Assembly (NCBI GenBank): GCA_903828665.1
Contig: CAIKMZ010000132.1
Coordinates: 1 to 33,508, forward strand
Length of the DNA stretch: 33,508 nt
Reading direction: 5' to 3'
From: an uncultured beta proteobacterium
Lineage (GTDB): Bacteria > Pseudomonadota > Gammaproteobacteria > Burkholderiales > Burkholderiaceae_C
The notes beneath the pieces were generated by a model, which saw only the letters and a program-made list of their open reading frames with translations, was not told the origin of the DNA and ran no database searches. The position numbers were made by a program, and so were the translations under genes. Position 1 is the first letter of the stretch. Each line of letters begins with the position of its first letter. This document shows positions 24,938 to 33,508 of this stretch, one piece after another.

Positions 24938-25606
24938 ATGCTATTGAGTCTGAATTTTCGGGTGATCGGAGAGACCCTTCCCGACTATTGGGCGGGATTC
25001 CTGTCCACGCTGTCGATTTCACTGACTGCATTCGCAGGTGCCATTGCCATCGGCATCATCGCCTGCGCGATGAGCATCCAGCCGTCGCGGCTGGTTCGGG
25101 CACCGGCAGTGGCCTATGTGGATGTGATCCGGGCCACGCCCTTGCTGGCCCAACTCTATTTCCTGTACTTCGGATTGCCGAATTTCGGCGTGATCATGCC
25201 GGAGATCATGATTGGAATCATCGCCCTGTCCATCAACAGCGGCGCCTATGTCAGCGAGATCATCCGCTCCGGGATCATGTCAATTTCCCGGGGTCAGGTC
25301 GAGGCCAGTGCCAGTTCGGGAATGACATACTGGCAGCAAATGCGCCTCATCATCCTGCCGCAGGCGTTGCGCCCGATGGTGTCTCCGATGATCGGACAAG
25401 CCATCGTGCTGGTCAAGGACTCATCGTTGCTGTCCCTGATTTCGGTTCTGGAGTTGACGCGTGCCGGTCAGACCCTGGCCAATGACCGGTTCATGCCGGT
25501 GGAAGGCTTGACGACCACTGCGGTCGGCTACCTGATCATCTATTTCGGACTGAAGCTGATGGCCATGGCATGGATGCGCATCAACCAGTCATCCGCGCGC
25601 CACTGA
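24938..25606 (+). CDS. polar amino acid ABC transporter, permease A (unit 2)
   Basis: A 222-residue GlnP/HisQ-type permease. The family-typical opening is NFRVIGETLPDYWAGFLSTL. YVDVIRATPLLAQLYFLYFG and the coupling loop VEASASSGMTYWQQMRLIIL are diagnostic. The ATG at 24938 is preferred because it gives the normal N-terminus; an ATG at 24881 would add 19 residues without similarity. It is followed 11 bases later by a second, different permease, so a heterodimeric channel is likely. Confidence 0.92.
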   Translation: MLLSLNFRVIGETLPDYWAGFLSTLSISLTAFAGAIAIGIIACAMSIQPSRLVRAPAVAYVDVIRATPLLAQLYFLYFGLPNFGVIMPEIMIGIIALSINSGAYVSEIIRSGIMSISRGQVEASASSGMTYWQQMRLIILPQALRPMVSPMIGQAIVLVKDSSLLSLISVLELTRAGQTLANDRFMPVEGLTTTAVGYLIIYFGLKLMAMAWMRINQSSARH

Positions 25607-25617
25607 AGGACGAAGCC

Positions 25618-26286
25618 ATGACCATGTTTTTCGACCAACTGTACGGCATCGCCCAGTATTACCCGGTGGTTCTCAAGGGCATCGGCGTCACCCTGGCGCT
25701 CTCATTCATCGGCATCGTCGCCGGAACCTTCTTCGGCTTCGTGCTGGGCGTCGGTCGCGCCAGTTCCCACCGGTGGCTTGCCGGCATCGTCGGCGCCTAC
25801 ACCGACATCTTTCGCGGAACACCGGTTCTGGTGCAGGTGTTCGTCGTGTTCTTCATCCTTCCCGAGGCGGGCATCGAGCTGGACTCGTTCTCGGCGGGTG
25901 CGCTGGCGCTGTCCAATATCACGGCCTGTTTCATCTCTGAAATCGTCGCATCGGGCATCAAGGCGATACCGGTCGGGCAGGTGGAGGCAGCCGCGTCGGC
26001 CGGCCTGACACGCTTGCAGCAACTCAGGCTCATCGTGCTGCCCCAAGCCACCCGGATGATCGTGCCGTCTCTGGTCGGCCAGTTCGTGCTGCTGGTCAAG
26101 GATTCATCGGTGGTGTCGGCCATCGGTCTGCTCGACTTGACGCGCTCCGGCTGGGTCATCGTTCAAAGCATTCCCAACGGACTGATGGTTTTTTCCGTCA
26201 TCGGAATGGGCTATTTCGTGATCTGCTATCCCTTGCTGCACTTGTCACGACGTCTGGAAAAAGCCCAGCTTCACAACGCCAGCTGA
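25618..26286 (+). CDS. polar amino acid ABC transporter, permease B (unit 2)
   Basis: A 222-residue permease paired with the preceding one. [39 protein letters not shown] and the coupling loop [20 protein letters not shown] identify the family. The start at 25618 has AAGGA about seven bases upstream; the frame is open earlier but that part overlaps permease A. About five membrane helices are visible. Confidence 0.94.
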   Translation: MTMFFDQLYGIAQYYPVVLKGIGVTLALSFIGIVAGTFFGFVLGVGRASSHRWLAGIVGAYTDIFRGTPVLVQVFVVFFILPEAGIELDSFSAGALALSNITACFISEIVASGIKAIPVGQVEAAASAGLTRLQQLRLIVLPQATRMIVPSLVGQFVLLVKDSSVVSAIGLLDLTRSGWVIVQSIPNGLMVFSVIGMGYFVICYPLLHLSRRLEKAQLHNAS

Positions 26287-26339
26287 AGACCCATCACAGC
26301 CGCTCACGGCAATCACGAACACGACGAGGACTATCGGGC

Positions 26340-27065
26340 ATGATCAAATTCAACCAAATCAACAAGTGGTACGGCACGCATCACGTTTTGCAGAACATCA
26401 ACCTTGAAGTCGCCAAGGGCGAAGTGGTGGTGGTTTGCGGACCGAGCGGGTCGGGCAAGAGCACATTGATCCGCTGCGTCAATGGTCTGGAAAAATTTCA
26501 GAGCGGCACATTGATCGTCGACAGCCTGCCCGTCGCCGATGACGCAAATCTGAGGCCGCTGCGAATGGAGCTTGGCTTCGTCTTCCAGCAATTCAACCTG
26601 TATCCCCACAAGACGGCGCTTGAAAATGTCACGCTGGCGCCAATTCACGTGCGCCGGCTTGCCAGGAAGGAAGCTGACAGCCGGGGGCGGGAGATGCTGG
26701 AAAAGGTTGGGCTGGGCGACAAGTTCAATTCCTACCCGTTGCAGTTGTCGGGCGGCCAACAACAACGGGTCGCCATCGCCCGCAGCCTTTGCATGCAGCC
26801 CAAGGTCATGCTCTTTGACGAGCCCACCTCCGCGCTCGACCCGGAAATGATCAACGAGGTTCTGGATGTGATGGTTTCCCTGGCTAGGGACGGCATGACC
26901 ATGATTGTTGTCACCCATGAAATGGGATTCGCACGCAAGGTTGCCGATCGTGTCGTGTTCATCGACAAGGGGGCGATTGTCGAGGTTGCCGAGCCGGAGG
27001 CCTTCTTCACAACGCCGCGCAATGAGCGGACACGCGAATTCCTTGGGAAGATTCTTCACCACTAG
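26340..27065 (+). CDS. polar amino acid ABC transporter, ATP-binding protein (unit 2)
   Basis: A 241-residue GlnQ/HisP-type ATPase. Walker A is GPSGSGKST (34-42), the Q-loop Gln83 in FQQFNLYPH, the signature LSGGQ (136-140), Walker B VMLFDEP (156-162) and the switch His193 in VVTHEMGFA. It starts 53 bases after permease B, with GAGGA upstream, and completes the second importer. It is clearly divergent from the unit 1 ATPase between Walker A and the signature, so this is not a recent duplication. Confidence 0.95.
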   Translation: MIKFNQINKWYGTHHVLQNINLEVAKGEVVVVCGPSGSGKSTLIRCVNGLEKFQSGTLIVDSLPVADDANLRPLRMELGFVFQQFNLYPHKTALENVTLAPIHVRRLARKEADSRGREMLEKVGLGDKFNSYPLQLSGGQQQRVAIARSLCMQPKVMLFDEPTSALDPEMINEVLDVMVSLARDGMTMIVVTHEMGFARKVADRVVFIDKGAIVEVAEPEAFFTTPRNERTREFLGKILHH

Positions 27066-27111
27066 GCATCGCAACTGCGGTCGGAAAACGAAAAAACTTT
27101 GGGAAGAATTG

Positions 27112-28389
27112 ATGAGTCATACAGATGCACAGGCAGCAGGGAACAACCGTTCCGTTGCCATTGTCGGAGCCGGCGTTGTCGGCGCAGCGACCGCCCTGGC
27201 GCTCGCAGTCCAGGGCTATCGGGTCACCGTCATTGACCATGGCGAGGTGGGCGCCGGAACGAGTTCCGGCAACGCCGGCGGCATTGTCACCGGCGCTGTG
27301 ACGCCAACCGCTACGCCCGGCGTGCTTCGATCAATTCCGTCTTATGTATTTGACCGCAATGGGGCCGCTGTCCTGCGTCCCTCGTATTTCTTTCAAGTGC
27401 TGCCGTGGCTTCTTCGCTTTATCGAGGCCGGTCGTCCGGCCCGGGTTGCCGGCATTGCCCGGGCACTCGAACCGCTGGTCTCCGGTTCAATGCAGGCGCA
27501 CCTTGCATTGGCCGACTTGAGTGGTGCCAGAGACCTGATCCGACCGGTGGGTTGGCTCAAGGTCTACAAGTCGGATGCGGGCTTTGCCGACACCGCCTTC
27601 GAGCGCGAACTGATGACGCGGCACGGTGTCAATTTTGCGATTCTCAATGCCGCAGAAATTGCCGATCTGGAACCCGGGCTCAACGCGAGTTCGTACACGC
27701 GTGGCGTATTCCAGCCCGACAGCGGCTTCGTCAATTACCCCAGGGCTTTGACAAACGCCTACTTCGAAGGCGCGCGCCAGCGGCAGGCGCAGTACATTCA
27801 GGAGAGCGTGCTGGAACTCAGCCCCGGCCAGGGCGGTGGCGTGACGATCAGGACCAACAGGACGACACGGCAGTTCGATTCTGTGGTGGTCGCTGCGGGC
27901 GCCTGGTCAAAGCAATTCGCCAAGCAGATTGGCGACAGCGTCTGCCTCGACACCGAGCGGGGCTACCACATTTCATTTGGCTCGACAGGCAACGAACTGC
28001 TGCGCCGTCCTGTCGGCTTCCCGGAGAAGCACTGCGTCCTGTCACCCATGCACGACGGCATTTCCCTGGTGACTGGCGACGAATTGGCGGGACTGACCGC
28101 GCCGCCCGATTACCGGCGCGTGCGCGCACTGGCGCCTTTCGCACGCAGTGTGCTGCCGGGTCTTGCCGAACAGGCGATTCAGCGTGAATGGATGGGTTAC
28201 CGTCCATCGACGCCCGATTCCCTGCCTGTGATCGGGCGTTCGCCAAGCTGCAAGAACGTGTTCTATGCCTTTGGCCACGGCCATCTGGGATTGACATTGG
28301 CCGCGATCACGGCCCAATTGATCGCCAGCATGGTCAGCGATCGTCCGGATCCGTTTGACCTGTCTCCGTATCGAATCGCAAGGTTCTGA
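27112..28389 (+). CDS. FAD-dependent D-amino acid dehydrogenase-like oxidoreductase (DadA family)
   Basis: A 425-residue DAO-family flavoenzyme. The FAD fold has GAGVVG (19-24), Asp42 and the loop GAGTSSGNAGGI (47-58). Late motifs DTERGYHISF, EWMGYRPSTPDSLPVIG and YAFGHGHLGLTLA match DadA, which oxidises D-amino acids to 2-oxo acids through an imine. GGGAAG lies just before the ATG. It lies 46 bases after the ATPase and 21 before the racemase, so it belongs to the unit 2 operon. It is a different subfamily from the unit 1 flavoenzyme. The substrate is unknown. Confidence 0.9.
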   Translation: MSHTDAQAAGNNRSVAIVGAGVVGAATALALAVQGYRVTVIDHGEVGAGTSSGNAGGIVTGAVTPTATPGVLRSIPSYVFDRNGAAVLRPSYFFQVLPWLLRFIEAGRPARVAGIARALEPLVSGSMQAHLALADLSGARDLIRPVGWLKVYKSDAGFADTAFERELMTRHGVNFAILNAAEIADLEPGLNASSYTRGVFQPDSGFVNYPRALTNAYFEGARQRQAQYIQESVLELSPGQGGGVTIRTNRTTRQFDSVVVAAGAWSKQFAKQIGDSVCLDTERGYHISFGSTGNELLRRPVGFPEKHCVLSPMHDGISLVTGDELAGLTAPPDYRRVRALAPFARSVLPGLAEQAIQREWMGYRPSTPDSLPVIGRSPSCKNVFYAFGHGHLGLTLAAITAQLIASMVSDRPDPFDLSPYRIARF

Positions 28390-28410
28390 GCAGCCGAATC
28401 CCCCGAAACC

Positions 28411-29151
28411 ATGGACGCCCCCACTGGCGAGTCAACGATGGAAATCAAGCGCCGACCGGCGAAGATCGGAATCTTGTGCTGGGAAGCCGGACAGGTCCCC
28501 AAGGGCCTGCTTCAGCTCGAGACCCTTCCAGGCAACAGCACGAATCCCGCGTCGTATGCATACGATGTCAGGTTCCATCGCGTATCCGGTGCCAACGTCC
28601 ACACGATTCTTGAAAAGCCCGATCAAGCCGTTCTGGAGACGATGATTGCCGATGCCAAGGTGATGGTGTCGGAAGGAATCAAGGCCATCACGACCAGTTG
28701 CGGATTCAATGCCATTTTCCAGCGGGAACTGGCCAGGGCTGTGGGTGCGCCAGTCTTTACGTCCAGTCTCCTGCAAGTTCCCTTGGCGAGGCAGATCAAC
28801 GGGCCGGATAGCGAGATCTGCATCATCACGGCCAACGCCAGTGCGCTTGGTCCGGAGCACCTGAAGTCGGTTGGCGTCACAAGCACAGCGGGCCTGCACA
28901 TCATAGGCTTGGAGAAATGTGCCGAATGGAACAGGATGTTCGCGGAACCGACCGCCGAAATCGATCTTGATGTCATCGAACAGGAAGTGCTGGACACGGC
29001 ACTTCGAGCCCTTGACGTGCATCCAGGCATTCAGACCTTCGTCCTTGAATGCACCGATCTGCCACCTTATTCTGCAGCGATTCGACGCCAGGCAGGCCTG
29101 CCAGTCTTCGATTTCATCACCATGGTCAACTACCTGCATTCAGCCATCTGA
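28411..29151 (+). CDS. Asp/Glu/hydantoin racemase-family protein
   Basis: A 246-residue protein with the duplicated alpha/beta fold of Asp/Glu and hydantoin racemases. The two catalytic-type cysteines are Cys97 in TTSCGFNA and Cys214 in VLECTDLPPYS, in the mirror positions expected for cofactor-free racemases. The opening AKIGILCWEAGQVPKGLLQ is unlike classical MurI. It ends the unit 2 operon, where it could convert an imported L-amino acid to the D-form used by the DadA-like enzyme, or the reverse. ATG 28438 (residue 10) is an alternative start. Confidence 0.85.
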   Translation: MDAPTGESTMEIKRRPAKIGILCWEAGQVPKGLLQLETLPGNSTNPASYAYDVRFHRVSGANVHTILEKPDQAVLETMIADAKVMVSEGIKAITTSCGFNAIFQRELARAVGAPVFTSSLLQVPLARQINGPDSEICIITANASALGPEHLKSVGVTSTAGLHIIGLEKCAEWNRMFAEPTAEIDLDVIEQEVLDTALRALDVHPGIQTFVLECTDLPPYSAAIRRQAGLPVFDFITMVNYLHSAI

Positions 29152-29653
29152 CCGACCTGTCCTGAACGTTCTCGCCGGCTTCTTTGGAAGCGTTGTTCGT
29201 GGTGACGACCGGTATGCGTTGGCCAAGGACTGAAACCTGCAACAGCCCAATTGATTTCACGCTGCGTCGCCGGGTGAACTGATCGGCCCCATTTGCGGTG
29301 CGGCTCAGTCGAGGTCCGCGTGGATGTCTGGCAGGCCGGGTCCGGTCGTGTGCAGGTCCAGGGACGTGAACGCGTCGTCTGCGTGATCGATTTGCCGTCG
29401 CCTTGGGGCACGTGAAAGCCACCGACCGCCGCGTGCCAAGGGCATCGGGCCTTGAGCCCGAGCGCCCTGGACGCCATGCATCTGGCGAAGCGCTTGCGCA
29501 CGGTCTTCGCATCGAAAACCAGCGGCGCGTCGCCACCACCCTGTTGGCGGCCAATACGTTGTCGGAACCCTCGGAAAGCCATGGGCCCTGGCTTTCTTGA
29601 GGCAGTCTCTTTCAAGAAGCGGAACCACCTGGCGCTGGCGCCGCTTCACGGGT
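29152..29653. other. 502-base stretch without a convincing gene
   Basis: Overlapping open frames exist on both strands, but none shows a recognisable family, a ribosome site or a natural amino acid composition; most are Arg/Pro-rich. One plus-strand piece (around 29300-29410, reading RVDVWQAGSGRVQVQGRERV) and one minus-strand piece (HADDAFTSLDLHTTGPGLPD) look slightly protein-like. A decayed gene is possible but not supported. Confidence 0.4.
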
Positions 29654-30538
29654 TCACTTGAATGACATCTCATCCCACCACGGGAAGAAATCCGGCATGT
29701 CGGTTGACACCCGATCCGGATAGGCCGGCGCACGTTTTTCCAGAAAAGCGCTGACGCCCTCTTTGGCGTCGGCCGATCGGCCACGCGCTTGCAAGGCTCG
29801 GCTGTCAATCTGATGGGCGCGCATCGGGTCATCTGCGCCCGACATGCGCCAGAGCATCTGGCGCGTCAAGGCGATGGACACCGGCGCCGTGTTGTCCGCG
29901 ATTTCCCGGGCCAGGGCGCGCACCGCAGGCAACAGGTCCTCGGGGGCATGAACCGAGCGCACCAGGCCGTGCCTGAGCGCTTCTGCTGCGTCAAAGACAC
30001 GACCGGTGTAGCACCATTCGAGTGCCGTCTGCATGCCTACCAGCCGGGAAAGAAACCAGGAAGAGGCAGCCTCCGGAACGATGCCACGGCGCGCAAAGAC
30101 AAAACCGAAGCGGGCGTTGCTCGAGGCCATCCGGATATCCATGGGCAAGAGCATCGTCACCCCGATCCCGACGGCGGCTCCGTTGATCGCGCCGATCACC
30201 GGCTTGAGGCTGCGAAACGTTCGCAGGGTCTGCAGTCCGCCACCATCCCGGTACACGTCGCCGACCCGGGTGGACTCGCGCTGCGGATTGGCCTGCGCCG
30301 CATAGTCAAACGTTTCTCCACCGCGCGACAAATTCGCTCCCGCGCAAAACGCCTTGCCGGCGCCCGTGACAATGACCACACGCACGGCGTCGTCCGCATC
30401 GGTTTCGTCAAATACTGAGATCAGTTCGTCACGCATTCGCGGCGTGTACGCATTCATCTTTTCGGGCCGGTTCAGGGTGACGGTCGCAATGCCCTTGTCA
30501 ACCGCGTAGAGCACCGTTTGCAGGTCGTTCAATGCCAT
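29654..30538 (-). CDS. enoyl-CoA hydratase/isomerase (crotonase) family protein
   Basis: A 294-residue crotonase-fold enzyme. The first oxyanion-hole block is TGAGKAFCAGANLSRGG (58-74), the second is GAINGAAVGIGVTML (116-130), and the catalytic glutamate is Glu156 in RRGIVPEAASSW. The N-terminal VTLNRPEKMNAYTPRMRDEL is typical. The C-terminal segment (FLEKRAPAYPDRVSTDMPDF) is like the longer enoyl-CoA hydratases of actinobacteria and proteobacteria. It acts on an acyl-CoA in the cytosol. GGAG lies nine bases before the ATG. It is convergent with the racemase operon. Confidence 0.9.
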   Translation of the reverse strand: MALNDLQTVLYAVDKGIATVTLNRPEKMNAYTPRMRDELISVFDETDADDAVRVVIVTGAGKAFCAGANLSRGGETFDYAAQANPQRESTRVGDVYRDGGGLQTLRTFRSLKPVIGAINGAAVGIGVTMLLPMDIRMASSNARFGFVFARRGIVPEAASSWFLSRLVGMQTALEWCYTGRVFDAAEALRHGLVRSVHAPEDLLPAVRALAREIADNTAPVSIALTRQMLWRMSGADDPMRAHQIDSRALQARGRSADAKEGVSAFLEKRAPAYPDRVSTDMPDFFPWWDEMSFK

Positions 30539-30841
30539 CTCGATTCTCTCCAGTCTTGGGGTGGGAACGGGTCCGGGGTTGCGGCGGCGGCAGTGGCAAA
30601 TCGAAACCTACTGCGAATGACCACGGGATATTTTCCGAGTGTAGATTGCCTTGCTGGCGGTCCGCCACATCCAGGAAATCGAATCTGTCACCTGGGTAAC
30701 TGCCTGGGCAATTCGAGCCACTGCGGCGACCGGCCGATTCTCAGGCCTTTGCCTGTCGACACGATGCCAGTTGTTGCGATTTGTCAACCGGCTCGGGACA
30801 ATTGCTTTTAAGGTGGCAGTCGTGATGCGTCGGGGGGCTCC
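30539..30841. other. 303-base intergenic gap
   Basis: This gap separates the starts of two divergent genes and must hold both promoters. TTGTCA lies in an AT-richer patch near 30780-30810 before the lipoprotein gene, without a clear -10 partner. No convincing small gene is seen. Confidence 0.4.
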
Positions 30842-32083
30842 ATGAACAAGAAGCTGAGACGGATATTGCTTGCATTGGCAAGCGCGGGCGTGTTGACGAT
30901 CAATGCCTGCGGAGGCGGCGGGGGCGGCGGCGACTACGAGATCACGCCATTCTGGACGCAGTCCGGCATGGTGCTCGGAGATTTCAACGGCGACGGGCGC
31001 CTTGACGTTGCCGTGGCCAACACCTATATCAGCGGGCCGCCGCCGCACGTCGGCTATGTCGACGTGTTCCTGCAGACACCGACAGGCGGCTTTGATCCGC
31101 CGGTCCAGTACCCTGCCGGACCCGACCCCTGGGCCTTGGCGGCGGGCGACCTGAACGGCGACGGGCTAACCGACCTGGTTGCCGTCACGCCGAGGAACGG
31201 CCCCGCGCAGATCAATGTGATCGGCGACAGCGGCGGCGTGTCGATTCTGCGTCAGGATGGCGCGCATCCGGGACAGTTCCTGGGTCCACAGTGGATCGCC
31301 ACCGGCGGTGGCCCGCAAAGCGCCGCCGTTGCAGACCTCAATGCGGACGGCGCCGCCGATTTGCTGGTGGCCGATGCGATCACGGTCAATGGGCGGGTAT
31401 TGCTCTACCAGCAAAACCGGTCGCTCGCCGGGACCTTTCTTGCGCCCACAGCCCTGCAGACGGGTGGCGGGTCCGTCGCAGTGGTCCTCAAGGATTTGAA
31501 CGGCGATGGCCTGAACGACATGGTCGTGTCGGTCTACGACCGAATCATCGCCTTCTATCAGCGACCGGGCGGCGGCTTGGACGCGCCCGTTACCCTGGCC
31601 ACGGGACAGACGATCAGCAGCCTCGCAGTGGCCGATATCGACGGCGACGGGCGAGCCGACATCGTCGCCACCAGTGCCGGCAATGCACCGGCCGGCGGCA
31701 CAGGCGGCGCCAGCGTCATGATTCTTCGGCAAGTCAGCGCCGGCAGTTTCCAGGCCACGACCGTTGCGGTAGCCGACGGGGCGGTCGGCGTTGCGGTGGG
31801 CGACCTCAACGGCGACGCAATCGCCGACATTGCGGTCGTATCGCTGGTGTACCAGTCCTTGTCGAAACCGTCCTACGTGACCGTCCTGTTGCAGTCAGAC
31901 ACCGACCGCGGCCAGTTCAGCCTGCCGGTCGTCTACGAGGGGCCTTACTCGGGGAACTTCATCGGCATTGGCGACGCCAACGGCGACGGTCGCAACGACA
32001 TCATCCTGAACGACGGACCCAGTGTCCTTCTGCAACGCGCGTCGGCACCGGGCACTTTCGACCCGGTGCGGCCCTTGCGCTAG
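30842..32083 (+). CDS. FG-GAP/VCBS-repeat lipoprotein, predicted seven-bladed beta-propeller
   Basis: A 413-residue exported protein. A signal peptide ends in the lipobox INAC with Cys23, followed by a run of seven glycines as linker. Seven FG-GAP-type calcium loops follow, recognisable as DFNGDGRLD, DLNGDGLTD, DLNADGAAD, DLNGDGLND, DIDGDGRAD, DLNGDAIAD and DANGDGRND. Seven such repeats fit one complete beta-propeller. The sixth loop lacks the second glycine (DGDG becomes GDAI). It probably sits on the outer membrane and binds calcium; the ligand is unknown. A GGGGGG run precedes the ATG. Confidence 0.9.
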   Translation: MNKKLRRILLALASAGVLTINACGGGGGGGDYEITPFWTQSGMVLGDFNGDGRLDVAVANTYISGPPPHVGYVDVFLQTPTGGFDPPVQYPAGPDPWALAAGDLNGDGLTDLVAVTPRNGPAQINVIGDSGGVSILRQDGAHPGQFLGPQWIATGGGPQSAAVADLNADGAADLLVADAITVNGRVLLYQQNRSLAGTFLAPTALQTGGGSVAVVLKDLNGDGLNDMVVSVYDRIIAFYQRPGGGLDAPVTLATGQTISSLAVADIDGDGRADIVATSAGNAPAGGTGGASVMILRQVSAGSFQATTVAVADGAVGVAVGDLNGDAIADIAVVSLVYQSLSKPSYVTVLLQSDTDRGQFSLPVVYEGPYSGNFIGIGDANGDGRNDIILNDGPSVLLQRASAPGTFDPVRPLR

Positions 32084-32130
32084 ATTCAGTCCCGCGCTGC
32101 GGCACAGGCCAGGCGCGAACAGCACCTTGC

Positions 32131-32865
32131 CTACTGAATCTCCAGCATGATTTCGTTGCGACGGAACATGGGCAGAGTCCATGGCGGGTTGTAGCGCGCG
32201 AGCTGCGGGCTGCCGATGGTCCTGATCTTTTTCGCGGCCAGCCACGCCACCAATTCATCGCTGCGCTGCTGGATTCCGGCTTCCGTGTTGAAGCCTGAAT
32301 AGCTCAGTACCGCCCAGGTCTTGGCCGGCACTTCACGCAGGTGCACAGCCGGATTCCCAGGTTTGGGCAGTGTGCTCAGCGTGTAACTGCGGGGCATCAC
32401 AAAATGCACGCGCCAGCGCTTGGCGCCTTGCATGGCTTGCGGCGTCTGGCCGGCTTGGGCGGCGTCTGGCAAGGGTTCCATGGCCACGGGCGCCGTCATG
32501 GCGATTTTTTGCGAGACTGCGGTCACGGGCTCCAGCGTCACCGGCGCGGTCATCGCAATCTTTGCCGAACCCTTGTCGGGTGCCGAACCGGCAGCCACGT
32601 TGTTGCCAAAGATGTAATCGGCAATGGCGCGAAATCCTTTGCCCGAAGCAGCATCCATGTCGCCTTCCACGAAGGTCTCGGCCACGATCAAGGCCGGGTA
32701 ACGGCGCAGCTCAATGTGATCGTGCTTGGCGACAAGTTCAAATGCGGGTTCTTCAGTGGCCATGGCGGGAGCTCCAAGCAGCCCGAGGGCCAGCAGAGTG
32801 ATGCATTGAGTGGGGTGTTTCAAGAGGGTCAGGCTTCCAGACCGCCATGCCTCGTCTGATGTCAT
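32131..32865 (-). CDS. SOUL-family heme-binding protein, exported
   Basis: A protein of up to 244 residues. Residues about 16-36 form a signal peptide (CITLLALGLLGAPAMA). The SOUL domain follows: ELVAKHDHIELRRYPALIVAE, two copies of KIAMTAPV (102-109 and 120-127), RVHFVMPRSYTLSTLPKP and a C-terminal LARYNPPWTLPMFRRNEIM. The family binds heme or tetrapyrroles. A TTG at 32823 (residue 15) would place the signal peptide right at the start, with GGAAG about ten bases upstream, and is a credible alternative to the ATG at 32865. It is convergent with the FG-GAP gene. Confidence 0.9.
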   Translation of the reverse strand: MTSDEAWRSGSLTLLKHPTQCITLLALGLLGAPAMATEEPAFELVAKHDHIELRRYPALIVAETFVEGDMDAASGKGFRAIADYIFGNNVAAGSAPDKGSAKIAMTAPVTLEPVTAVSQKIAMTAPVAMEPLPDAAQAGQTPQAMQGAKRWRVHFVMPRSYTLSTLPKPGNPAVHLREVPAKTWAVLSYSGFNTEAGIQQRSDELVAWLAAKKIRTIGSPQLARYNPPWTLPMFRRNEIMLEIQ

Positions 32866-32977
32866 GGCGCTCGACAGGTGGCGGTCATCCGCATACTAAC
32901 AGTCAGCCCGAAACCGGCGCGCAGAAAACTTCGCCGCATGCCACATGTGCCGTGCTGCGAACCGATAGAGCGGAGCA

Positions 32978-33508
32978 TCAATCGATCGCGCTGTATACGC
33001 CGGTTCTGAATTGGCGCCAGAATTTCGGGCCCGCGAACGGGTTGAGTCGTGCCATCATGTAGATGCCAACGAGCCTTTCCTTCGGATCGACAAAGAAGAA
33101 CGTCCCATCGGCTCCGAACCAGCTGTACTCACCCACCGATCCTGGCGCAGCGGCCTCGCCAAGCGCAGTGCGCACCTGAAAGCCAAGACCGAAACCGTAG
33201 CCGGGTCCGGGCATATAGAACGGTCCCTGATTGATCCCCGACCCGAGCTGGTCCGCCGTCATGTATTCAACAGATTTTCTGGAAAGAATTCGCACGCCAT
33301 CGAGTTGCCCGCCATTGAGCAGCATCTGCGCAAAGCGGTAATAGTCGCTTGCCGTGGAGACCATGCACGCGTCAGCACACAGGAAGCGTGGAGGATGGCG
33401 CACATCCAGCGCTTGCGCCGGCAACTTTGTGCCAGGGTCTACGGCCAGCGGCTCGGCGATGCGTCCTTGCTCGGCGGTGTCGACCCAGAAGCCGGTATCC
33501 TTCATGCC
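32978..33508 (-). CDS. beta-lactamase-family serine hydrolase, 3' part only
   Basis: The C-terminal 175 or so residues of a class C beta-lactamase/esterase-family (PF00144) protein; the 5' end lies beyond the window. Visible blocks are CMVSTASDYYRFAQMLLNGG, ILSRKSVEYMTADQLG, YGFGLGFQVRT and YSWFGADGTFFFVDPKERLV, where the usual YGWGGxxGT is YSWFGADGT. The SxxK nucleophile and YxN motif are not within the window. Members include esterases and D-aminopeptidases, so an antibiotic role should not be assumed. Stop at 32978. Confidence 0.88.
   Translation of the reverse strand, partial: GMKDTGFWVDTAEQGRIAEPLAVDPGTKLPAQALDVRHPPRFLCADACMVSTASDYYRFAQMLLNGGQLDGVRILSRKSVEYMTADQLGSGINQGPFYMPGPGYGFGLGFQVRTALGEAAAPGSVGEYSWFGADGTFFFVDPKERLVGIYMMARLNPFAGPKFWRQFRTGVYSAID

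Noticed and set aside
18501-29151. Genomic island acquired by transfer
   Set aside because: The region seems less GC-biased than the oxidase block, but no integrase, transposase, tRNA or flanking direct repeat is visible, so transfer cannot be supported.
32520-32560. Repeated KIAMTAPV in the SOUL protein as a recent duplication
   Set aside because: A double MTAPV motif is a normal feature of SOUL-family proteins.

Overview
The window looks like chromosomal DNA of a high-GC betaproteobacterium, most likely order Burkholderiales. The evidence is the gene order: cytochrome c oxidase genes coxB-coxA-small assembly protein-ctaG-DUF2970-coxC, then SURF1, an SCO-like protein, ctaA, ctaB and SCO1. 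A divergent twin-membrane DUF2909 gene sits beside SURF1, and a BioC-type methyltransferase lies next to comF. No tRNA, rRNA, CRISPR array, transposase or integrase was seen.

Region 1 (1-5.8 kb) holds single housekeeping genes: a HAD phosphatase with a rhodanese partner, a glycosyltransferase, a cobalamin-type substrate-binding protein with no visible signal peptide, an exported beta/gamma-crystallin plus glycine-zipper protein, and a UbiB/ABC1 kinase with a TTG start.

Region 2 (5.9-15.1 kb) is a complete aa3-type oxidase and heme A synthesis block, almost all on the minus strand with overlapping or near-touching genes. CoxB carries a fused cytochrome c domain. CtaB and CtaA make heme A, CtaG and the SCO proteins handle copper, and SURF1 helps assembly. 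Three copies of a double-hairpin repeat sit just after stop codons in regions 1 and 2.

Region 3 (15.1-18.4 kb) has the BioC-like methyltransferase and two neighbouring damaged genes. comF has an internal deletion and an in-frame TAG. A PAS-PAS-GGDEF gene is cut by an in-frame TAG and is preceded by a possible 10-codon leader ORF.

Region 4 (18.5-29.2 kb) is the most interesting part. Two complete polar-amino-acid ABC importers are each paired with an FAD amine or amino-acid oxidoreductase. One unit is divergent from an XRE-cupin regulator and a RidA-family deaminase. The other follows an Lrp/AsnC regulator and ends with an Asp/Glu-type racemase. AT-rich palindromes precede both regulators. 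Together they read as an uptake, racemisation, oxidation and imine-clearance locus for an unknown amino acid (perhaps a D-amino acid) or polyamine derivative.

Region 5 (29.2-33.5 kb) contains a 500-base stretch without a convincing gene, a crotonase-family enzyme, a seven-repeat FG-GAP lipoprotein, a SOUL heme-binding protein, and the 3' part of a beta-lactamase-family serine hydrolase that runs off the window.
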